A stretch of DNA of 64,000 bases from Brachypodium distachyon (Eukaryota; Streptophyta; Magnoliopsida; Poales; Poaceae). Of the stretch, positions 56,127 to 64,000 are shown in pieces. Position 1 is the first letter of the stretch. Every line of letters begins with the position of its first letter. A program made the position numbers and the translations under genes. The notes under the pieces were generated by a model that was not told the origin of the DNA, made no database searches, and was given only the letters and a program-made list of their open reading frames with translations. The DNA lies in contig NC_016133.3 of the NCBI RefSeq assembly GCF_000005505.3, positions 48,573,237-48,637,236 of the forward strand, read 5' to 3'.

Positions 56127-58592
56127 TCATTCCCTGTTAGACAATTCCTCAGCCAGCATTGCATATGTTTGATTACTTGGTCTGCAGTTCATCTGCTCTA
56201 ATTTCGATATCATGTCCAGGCATATATCTGAATGACCCTTTCTTATCAGGCCATCAATAATTACTTTCCACACAATTTCATCAGGATTGTAGTCTTTCCA
56301 TCTAGAGTTCCCGAATATTTCTTTAACCCTATGATCTTGCCCTTCACTAATAAGGCCACAAAGCAGGTGCTGATAGGACATCAGTCGTGGTACAAAACCA
56401 TGTTCAATCATGGAGTGAAGCAATGCCCATGCATCTGAAAGCCGTCCTGATTTGCAAAAACAACTAATGAGAGAAGTGTAGATATTTTCATTCAGAGATA
56501 GCTTATCATCTTTCATACAAGAAACCAATGACGTCATCTCATTCAACCTTCCATCTTCAGAAAACCTCTCCAGAATTACAGAATAAGTGACTGTGTTAGG
56601 AATAATATAATTCTTCTTCATCACCTCAAACAATTCAAAGATATCAGTAAGCTCTGTGGTCTTCCAAACACTAGCTGCATTCAAAGACACACTCTCTGGT
56701 AGCCTCCTTTGTAAAACATGCCTAAGCAAGATCATATAAGTAAACTGGTTTGGCATAGAATCAGTATTTTTCATGTGCTTCAAGGTTGAGACTGCACAAT
56801 CTGTCTGTCCTATACGTACATGGCCATCCATCAAAGTGTTGTATGCAATTGTATCTACAGTAACCCCGCTTTTGTTCATCTCAGTCAAAACGTTTTCTGC
56901 TTCACTGAGTTTTCCTTCATTGCAGTAAGCACGCATAGATGTGGTATAAGTGACTGCATCAGCATTGCAACCCAGTGACACCATCTGACCCCAGATTTTT
57001 GTGGCCAATCCATAGTTTGCCTCCTTGAATAGCTTGTCAATTACAATTGTATAATTGACTGTCGTGGCCTTCACACTCTTCTTTAGCATCTCATCTATAA
57101 ATGACAGACCTCCTTGTGATCCCTTCATCTTGCATAGGTTTTCAATGAATGGACTGTACGTATAGGTATCTGGTGTGTAACCTGCTGATACCATCTTTTC
57201 GAATAATGACGATGCGATATCAACTTTACCACTCTTGCATAACCCATCTATCAATGTATTGAATGTCACCAAATTAGGTTTTTTGCCTCTAACTTCAAGG
57301 CTATCAAAAAGGGAGCAAGCCTGATCGATTCTCCCATCCTTGCAGAGAGCATCCACTAACGCATTGTAAGTGTACATGTCAGCAGCCAGATCATCTCCTT
57401 CCATCAAACGAAGTAATCGGAAAGCGCTGTCTATATGCCCATCAAGACATTGGGCCCGAATCAACAAATTGTATGTCACAACATCTGGTTCTACTCCATG
57501 TGCTCTCATCCGGTTCAACAGAGCCATTGCACTGTGCACCTTCCCCTCCTTACAGAACCCGCACACCAGCACATTGTATGTCCACACATTGGGTTTGCAC
57601 CCCCTCAACTCCATCGCCTCAAACACCCTCACTGCATCACTGATCCTCCCCTCCTTACAATATGCATTGACCAGTGCAGTGCACGTAACAACGGATGGCA
57701 CCAATCCTTTATGAGACACCTCATCCAGCATTTCCTCAGCCTCGGTGACCTTTCGCTCCCTACACCAGAAATTGATGACTGCAGCATAAGCGCGAGTACT
57801 TGGACGCCACCCCAATTTCTTCATCCTCTGCAGCATCTGAAGCCCCTCCTCCCCCCGCCCTGCTTCACACAGCCCCTTTACCAATACCCCATATGTATGC
57901 GCGTCCGGCTGCTCCATTTCCCCGAACAACTCCAACGCCTCATCAATCCTTGCCATCTCACATAACCCCTCAATCATTGCAGTATAGCATACCACGCCCT
58001 GTGGAAATCCTCTCAGCGGCATTTTGTCGAACAGGTCACGGGCGGCGTCAGCCTGGTGAGTGCGACAATAACCCATGATCAAGGAGTTGAATGTGTAGGC
58101 ATCAGGGCACCAGCCAGAGCGGACCATGAGGCTGAGGTACCGGAGGGCGCGGGCGAGATCGGCGCGGCGGCATAGGGATCGGATGAGGGCATTGTAGGTA
58201 GCGCCCGTGGGGGCAGGCGGGGAGTGGAGGTGCATGTAGGCGAAGAGGCGAAGGATGAGAGGGTTGAGACCAAAGCGGGAGAGGTGGTTGAGGAGGGAAG
58301 CGAAGGGGCGGTCGAAGAGGCCGCGGAGCGGCGGTGGGGAGAGGGAGTGGAGGCGGAAGAGGATGGGAAGGGAAAGGGCGAGGAGGTGGCGGCAGGGCGC
58401 GGCGGCGCGGGCAGTCGCCGCAGCGAGGCGGACCGGGAGCGGGACATTGAGCGTGTGGGGGAGGGACGGGGCGAGGAGGGCGGGGAGGTGCGGGAGCGAA
58501 GGGTGGAGGTGCCAGTTCGGGGCGGAGAGGATGGCGTTGAGGTGCGCTAGGTGCGCGGCGGGGGACCCGGAGGAGCTCGGCGAGGGCGCCAT
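56127..58592 (-). CDS. P-class pentatricopeptide repeat protein (821 aa)
   Basis: A single uninterrupted exon, typical of plant PPR genes. The first ~125 residues are Pro/Leu/Ala-rich without repeats and may include an organelle-targeting leader. From about residue 129 to the end there are roughly 18-19 tandem 35-residue helical repeats, such as TYNALIRSLCRRADLARALR, TYNVLVCGFCKEGKVHSAMA and TFNTLIDGLCKSGKVDIASS. The 35-residue spacing and the absence of E/DYW ends make it P class. Such proteins bind organellar RNA one base per repeat and act in stability, splicing or translation; the target is unknown. The 3' end is unusual only in looser repeats. The likely promoter lies between 58600 and 58830. 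Confidence 0.92.
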   Translation of the reverse strand: MAPSPSSSGSPAAHLAHLNAILSAPNWHLHPSLPHLPALLAPSLPHTLNVPLPVRLAAATARAAAPCRHLLALSLPILFRLHSLSPPPLRGLFDRPFASLLNHLSRFGLNPLILRLFAYMHLHSPPAPTGATYNALIRSLCRRADLARALRYLSLMVRSGWCPDAYTFNSLIMGYCRTHQADAARDLFDKMPLRGFPQGVVCYTAMIEGLCEMARIDEALELFGEMEQPDAHTYGVLVKGLCEAGRGEEGLQMLQRMKKLGWRPSTRAYAAVINFWCRERKVTEAEEMLDEVSHKGLVPSVVTCTALVNAYCKEGRISDAVRVFEAMELRGCKPNVWTYNVLVCGFCKEGKVHSAMALLNRMRAHGVEPDVVTYNLLIRAQCLDGHIDSAFRLLRLMEGDDLAADMYTYNALVDALCKDGRIDQACSLFDSLEVRGKKPNLVTFNTLIDGLCKSGKVDIASSLFEKMVSAGYTPDTYTYSPFIENLCKMKGSQGGLSFIDEMLKKSVKATTVNYTIVIDKLFKEANYGLATKIWGQMVSLGCNADAVTYTTSMRAYCNEGKLSEAENVLTEMNKSGVTVDTIAYNTLMDGHVRIGQTDCAVSTLKHMKNTDSMPNQFTYMILLRHVLQRRLPESVSLNAASVWKTTELTDIFELFEVMKKNYIIPNTVTYSVILERFSEDGRLNEMTSLVSCMKDDKLSLNENIYTSLISCFCKSGRLSDAWALLHSMIEHGFVPRLMSYQHLLCGLISEGQDHRVKEIFGNSRWKDYNPDEIVWKVIIDGLIRKGHSDICLDMISKLEQMNCRPSNQTYAMLAEELSNRE

Positions 58593-58830
58593 CGAAGCGG
58601 AGATGCAGAAGACGGGGGACGTGGAGGCGGCGGGGAGGCCGGTGGCATATCAGCACTCGGCAGCTGACACTACTCACGGCCGCCTCGCCATTGTTGGGAG
58701 CTTGCGATCTCAGGCTGCTTTTGACCAGCAATGGTTTTCTTCAAGATTTGCGCGGAGACGCTGTGCCAAAGAAGGGGCGAACCACGTCTACGCCAGGCTC
58801 TATAAAGGAGGATTTTGATTTGCCAACATT

Positions 58831-58993
58831 CGGAGAACTTCCAGCGTTTTCTTATAAAATAACTGAAATTCCAACAAAAAACAGCAAAATTTGAGCTGCG
58901 GATGACTGAGGTCGGAGAACTTCCAGCGTTTCTTATAAAATATCTGAAATTCCAAGAAAAAGCAGCAAATTTGAACTGCAGACGACTGAAGTT
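58831..58993. repeat. 82-bp tandem duplication
   Basis: cggagaacttccagcgttt begins units at 58831 and 58913; both continue with cttataaaat, ctgaaattcca and cagcaaa words, with a dozen or so differences. It lies between the PPR promoter and the 3' end of the next gene. Confidence 0.9.
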
Positions 58994-59184
58994 GTGAGGC
59001 AAATTCGAGACAGTTACAAAGCAACGAGCGACATTACAATTCTTAGCACACCCAGAATATTGTTGATAGACAGGTATGGTGATGTAGATACATCCGAATC
59101 TAACATGTGAGGGATTATATAAAGCTAAAGGCAGCATCAGAATATTTCGGACAACGGTGAGGTTCTTTTCCTCTTTTGTAATTG

Positions 59185-62100
59185 TCACCGGTAAAGCTCA
59201 CGCCATGGTTCCTCGACGGTTGGCAATTTCTCGACCCCCCTCTCAAGAACAGCTTGTTTGGAGAACTCCAAGTTGATGTGCCTGCCCAAGTGATCTCCTA
59301 AGCATTGCAGCACCTGCAGAAGCAAAGCACGTATAGATTACGTGAGACAACAAACATTTAAGCATCGAGCCACGAAAGACTATCTAAGGTAGTGACAACT
59401 TGCGTAGGAAAACTCTCCAGAACATGCACAAACAAACTACTCCCTCCGATCCTAAATTCTTGTCATCGTTTTAGTTCAAATGTTTAGGATCGGAGGTAGT
59501 ATATGACAATCCAGACGGAACTGCCTGAAAGCTGAGCCGTTTCACCAAAAACAACAGTTTCTTTAATATACTTCTCTGTTCAAAATGGTTGGTCGAAACT
59601 TGAAAATGTTGAGAAGTTCGTATTTCCAAACATTAATCTATGATGTAAGGCTGCAAGTGATGGCCCGCAAAAGACTGCTCTCTGCACTGCAGCACCCGAA
59701 TCAAGCATCGGTGGAGTTGCACACTATTAGTAGTAATTGTACGATTTCATCCGGTTTTGCGGGCCAAGCAGGTATGCCGCTTGCATCCTTAGCCACATAT
59801 ACAACTAGTAAACAAGCCATTGAGCACAAGCATAGGAGTCATTCACAAACATCATAGTGTTTTTTTTTTCACCCGCAAAAAAAAACATCATAGTGTTTTT
59901 GCTTTCTATTTGACCAGACAAAAAGGACAAGGATTTTTGGATTCTTGGTATACAACTTTATACAGCTCAATCTTGGTTTCAGCATTAGTAGCTTCAAGGT
60001 ACCTAGACTCTTCATGACTGCTACTTTGTATGAAGTTGGTTTCGAGTTTTGTCACTAAAACTACCAATAAGAATTTCCCAGTTCTGTTATTCTTGTATCA
60101 TGTACCATTCCATTAGGTGAAGCTTCCACAGAGGATAAGAGAAAAACAAAACATGATAAAAGGAAAGGAGAGCAGAAATACAGGAAACTATCAATGGTTT
60201 GGAGAGCTGCAAAGCTTTTAAATTTAGTGAATAGTGAAGCTGTACCTCAAGGTCAGTATCCGATGAGCTTTTGCCTTGGTGCTGCCCACCTGATGCCACA
60301 AGAAGAACTATGGGTATCTTCAACACACACACCATTTCCAGCAAACATAGTATTGGCTCACTGCGTATTTGTAAAGATGGAGGAGGTTTTGTGGTTCCAT
60401 CAACCAACATGTGAGTAAATTCATTTGTTGCCCCTATTTCAGAACCATAAAGTGTAGATAGCTGTCCCGTTTTTGTTGTACGGACCATTCCATAGGAGCT
60501 TGACGATCTTGTGATGAATGGGACTATTATAATCGGCTGAACTGGGGAAGCTTCGGAAGAAATCAATGCTAAAATCTCATTCATAGCGCAAGCAGCAACT
60601 GGAGGCTTATAGTCCGGGAGAACAAAAAAGGATACCTGGCAAAAATCAACAGAGCTTGAGTGCAGATTGGAGGCATTCAATTGGAAAAAAATTGACTTGG
60701 AAATTTATCATCGTATAGAATAATTGCCAAAATAATGTTTCCAGTAATGTAAAACTGTATTATGAATACTGACTCTGTCTAATACTGAACACGCGCTAAC
60801 CTCCCATGGCCTACAACCCTCATGACTGTAGGATACATCAGTATATAACACGAACCAGTGGTTAGGTGCAAGTGTGACTTTGTTACCCTTTAACAGAGTA
60901 GCATGAAAACAAGAGAAGACATATGCCATAAACTAAATATTCCCTGAACAATTGCCATTTCGTGCAGTCCATCTAAGACAGACCGAATAAATAGAACAAA
61001 AGATGGCACGAAGACAGACAAGCCACCAGAAAAGTTAACTATTTACCATTGGCTGCCTCAAGTTGTTCCATCATGAAGTTTCATTTTAATGCTGGCCAGA
61101 CAGAACAGGCTAATTCTTAGCATTATATCCATGCAGATATACTATATAGGCAAAATCGTACTTCAGGTAAACTTATGAAAGTAAAAGGAAGGTCAGAAGC
61201 AAAAGTAATCTCGATGCACAGAAACAACAAGCTTGTACAAATAAGGTCAGGATGCAAGGTCGCAGCAAAAACTATGCCCGAATAAACCATGATGTCACTA
61301 TATTTTTTTAACAACGGTACAGAAGCTATTGCTCATACTTCATAGTGAAGCCATATTTCCTCCATTTGTCAGCAACAAATTTTCGCTAACTCCAAATTAC
61401 ATCAGCCCATCAAAGATATGATACAATCTTCTAAGTTTCTGAGCCTGACTTCAACACAAGCTACATTCCTAGACAGGTCAAGAAACTGCGATTGACAGCT
61501 TTCAAATAGTTGGAACGTAGTACAGTTTACGGTTGCGGTGACCTTGGTCCACATGTTTCTACGGAGACCATGCAATCTCCTAACAAACAGCTGAAATGGG
61601 ACTAATCTCACAGGTCAGGGGTACATAAACATTTGTACATGATGTGCGCCCCCCCCCCCCCCCCCTTCCTAAACAAACGATAATTCCAGAAATAGTAGGC
61701 TTTTTATCCAACAAATAAGTTTTCCCCCAAAAGATAGCTAGGTTTTCCATTGTACAAGATGTACTTCGCGTAAGTTTAGTATTAATTGCTGCATAAGACA
61801 TTAGGGATAATACAATAGAAGACGTATAGGGCAAACATAAGGTGGTCTTCTCTAATTCTTAGTACTATTAGTATTATTTCTCCATGCCCTGAAGGTTGAT
61901 TTGAAGGAAGCGAGTCGGATCTATCAGATAGCAAGAAAACCCGCTTACCTGAGGAGAGCAATTGGAGTCGGAGAAGCTTACGAGCTCGCCGGAGGCCTTC
62001 TCACCTTTGAGGCCATACTTGTCGAGGGGGAGCTCCAAGGGTGAGGAATCCCTGCAAGGGCATCCACCGGTGAAGACTCAGCTAACGGAAGCTGCGTGTT

Positions 62101-62237
62101 TTCGGACGATTTAGGTAGGGTTTTACGGGGCAACGGTACCTCGTGAGCCCCGGCGGCGGTAGGAGTGCGTCAGCGAGGGCGGCGCCGTAGCCCGAGGCGT
62201 CTCGGACGAGGACGACGACCCTGGAGGCTACCCGCAT
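59185..62237 (-). CDS. Conserved plant protein, possibly proteasome-assembly-chaperone-like (239 aa)
   Basis: Four exons join in frame with consensus splice sites: 62237-62140, 62051-61949, 60635-60246 and 59313-59185. The start encodes MRVASRVVVLVRDASGYGAA; exon 2 adds ELPLDKYGLKGEKASGELVS; exon 3 carries VSFFVLPDYKPPVAACAMNE, PIIIVPFITRSSSSY and EPILCLLEMVCVLKIPIVLL. The last exon encodes HINLEFSKQAVLERGVEKLP and ends EPWRELYR. The alternating beta/alpha pattern and the late hydrophobic helix-strand (LEMVCVLKIPIVLLVA) recall PAC1/PSMG1-type proteasome assembly chaperones, but that match is from memory of pattern only. The first intron after exon 2 contains a 17-base C tract (61649-61665). 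Gene structure is much surer than function. Confidence 0.7.
59440..59499. mobile_element. Very short Stowaway-type MITE remnant
   Basis: ctccctccgatcctaaatt and the inverted ttaggatcggaggtag enclose about 25 bases. TA flanks both ends (59438-59439 and 59500-59501). It lies in the 3' intron of the four-exon gene. Confidence 0.8.
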
Positions 62238-62552
62238 GGTCGCCGCAGACGATTGAATGCTCTGGAGAGAAGAGGATTCCGAAAATCGAGTCTGGGAAGG
62301 AGGATCGAAAAAAAACAATTTAAAAAAAAAGGGGATCGGAAAAAACTTGAGTCAAGGAATAAGCAAAAACCTTTTCTTTTTCTTTTTCTTTTCTTTTTCT
62401 TTTTGAGAAACGGAAGAACCGAAGAAGCGACGCATTTCTTCTTTTGAGTAAATTTCTTCTTCTCACAAAAAAGAGAGTAAACTCCTTCAAATTTCCTAAA
62501 ACAGAGTAAAGTTCTTCAAAAAACACCCCTTTAAAAATTAGTTTCAACTCAT

Positions 62553-63590
62553 TCTTTTTTTTCAAAAGGAGGATGACACCCGGCCTCTACATCAAAATGA
62601 TGGACATATCTTTTTTATTAAATTATTCATCAAATCAGACAAAATGAATACATCGATCAACTCAAACCCACCTTTCGGACGATAAATTGCCAATAACCAC
62701 AAACTTTATGAAAGGGGGCCGCATTCCCTGTCCACACACCAACGCACATCAAATCCGGAGTCCGCACCAGGGCACAACTGGTTCAACAGATCCTCAGCAC
62801 ACACCACATGCGCACGCTACAGAATCAGCCGCCGCCGTCTGCTACTGACCCAACTTCAGGATAGGGATCGAAGCATTGGCCTTGCCAGGCCTGCCATCAA
62901 CGTCCCCACGACGCCTACCAGCGCCCCCGCTCTGCACGCGCCCATCATCACGCGACCGCCACCGAGACCCCGCTGCACGATGCCGCCGCGACTCGTCATC
63001 ATCGACGCAAAAGACGCCCCGCCGCTCCACCTCTTGACCCTCTCGCCGATGCTCCATGACGATCGCAATCGTTTGGTCCAAGAAGACCCAGATCTAGGGT
63101 TTCCCCCAGAGCAATCTGAGTGAGGGGGCGATAACCGCAAGAATGATCGATGCCTTCTTTGACAAGGTAACGACGCATAGACGCGCCATCATCCGCCACG
63201 ACCGAGGTCGGCTCGTTTTTCACCGACAATCGCACCCTTCCGAACCTGCAGCGTATTGGATCTGGACATCGGCATGCCCTAGCACGCCTGCCACACACCG
63301 CCACCTCCGCTCACCACCTGACCGCACAGATCAACAACGGGACAGCGCAGCTACCACCACCGATGGGGACCGGCCGCGAGGAGAGGGAGGGGCGGAACGG
63401 CCACACAAAGACCCGCCACAACCGCGCCCAAAGCCGCAGCGAGGGAGAAGGCCCTGCCGCCGCCCACCACCACACGAGCTTTGCCCGACGGCGTCCTCCG
63501 GCGACGGCGAGGTTGCAGGAGAGGAGGTTGTTGGAGGGGAGGAGCTGACGGAGAGGTGGTTGTTGGAGCGGAGGAGCGTACATATTTATC
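62553..63590 (-). mobile_element. Non-autonomous retroposon with target-site duplication
   Basis: Direct repeats flank it: ttagtttcaactcat (62538-62552) and ttagttttcaactcat (63591-63606), differing by one T. On the minus strand it ends in ggccgggtgtcatcctcc followed by ttttgaaaaaaaa, an A-rich tail. Its interior is GC-rich and has no RT; short frames are low-complexity Arg/Pro types. These are hallmarks of LINE-mobilised retroposition. Confidence 0.75.
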
Positions 63591-63606
63591 ATTAGTTTTC
63601 AACTCA

Positions 63607-64000
63607 TGTCCCCTAAAAATACACAAATTGTTTCGTTACTCCGTTCGATTTGCTGTACAGCACAACACAAGATGATGCAGAGCCAACGGCAATCTCGATC
63701 GTCAAGCTTGCGCAAGAGAGAATTCGTCAAGGAGGGTTGCAGCACGTGACAACGCTGGACAGCAGGTGAGGAGAGCATATGCACGATGCAGCTCTCTTAT
63801 TTGTCAGCGAACACCACAATTCCTCGGTGGTCCATCTCACAGTTGGGAAATATGGGTTACCGACGCCGACTTCATTTGGTAGCTAGTTAGCTTTAGTTTT
63901 TAGCTAGAAGAAGCTAGCGTTTACTTGACTTTGGAAAGGCCCAAACAGACAAGATCGCATGGATTGACACGAGTGATAAGATTTTTGTAAAAAAGGCGTT
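63607..64000. other. Intergenic, no gene recognised
   Basis: Ordinary composition; contains a few tagctag words near 63880-63920. It runs to the window edge. Confidence 0.5.

Overview
The window is nuclear DNA from a grass. It holds intron-rich plant genes scattered among many transposable elements. These include TA-flanked Stowaway-type MITEs, a Tat-type gypsy retrotransposon with an antisense gene, plant LINEs with a zf-RVT C-terminus, and a hAT-like MITE. Tandem phenylalanine ammonia-lyase (PAL) genes, GC-rich grass-type coding sequence and the MITE families suggest a pooid or related grass; species cannot be fixed from the sequence alone.

Layout. (1) 1-2958: a DNA transposon with roughly 270-bp terminal inverted repeats carrying two convergent spliced genes, one a GRF zinc-finger/coiled-coil/membrane-tail protein, the other unrecognised. 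(2) About 3000-9000 and 22610-26985 (plus a displaced piece at 36496-36620): two copies of an old segmental duplication, each with an intronless PAL gene. The PAL reading frames look identical from about codon 18 to the stop, while promoters, leaders, N-termini and 3' regions have diverged, which suggests gene conversion. Copy A was later interrupted by a LINE fragment and MITEs, copy B by a TIR element, LINEs and a hAT MITE. (3) 9514-20575: an 11-kb gypsy element between the PAL copies, with gag, protease, a pol lacking the reverse transcriptase core, a frameshifted integrase, and a long antisense gene before the 3' LTR. (4) 28443-35110: a near full-length but decayed LINE on the minus strand, with a hAT-like MITE inside ORF1. 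(5) 36868-38580: local tandem duplications and unassigned DNA.

(6) 38899-62237: a gene-bearing stretch, all on the minus strand. It has a gar2-related acidic protein gene, an unassigned coiled-coil protein gene (340 aa), a P-class pentatricopeptide repeat gene (821 aa) and a four-exon gene for a 239-aa protein that may resemble proteasome assembly chaperones. Retroposons and MITEs sit between them. (7) 62553-63590: a non-autonomous retroposon bounded by a near-perfect 15/16-bp target-site duplication.

Functionally, the PAL pair starts phenylpropanoid metabolism (lignin, flavonoids, defence phenolics), and both promoters keep two equally spaced AC (MYB) elements, a W-box and a TATA-like box. 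The other genes are housekeeping or organelle-related and show no pathway link to PAL.
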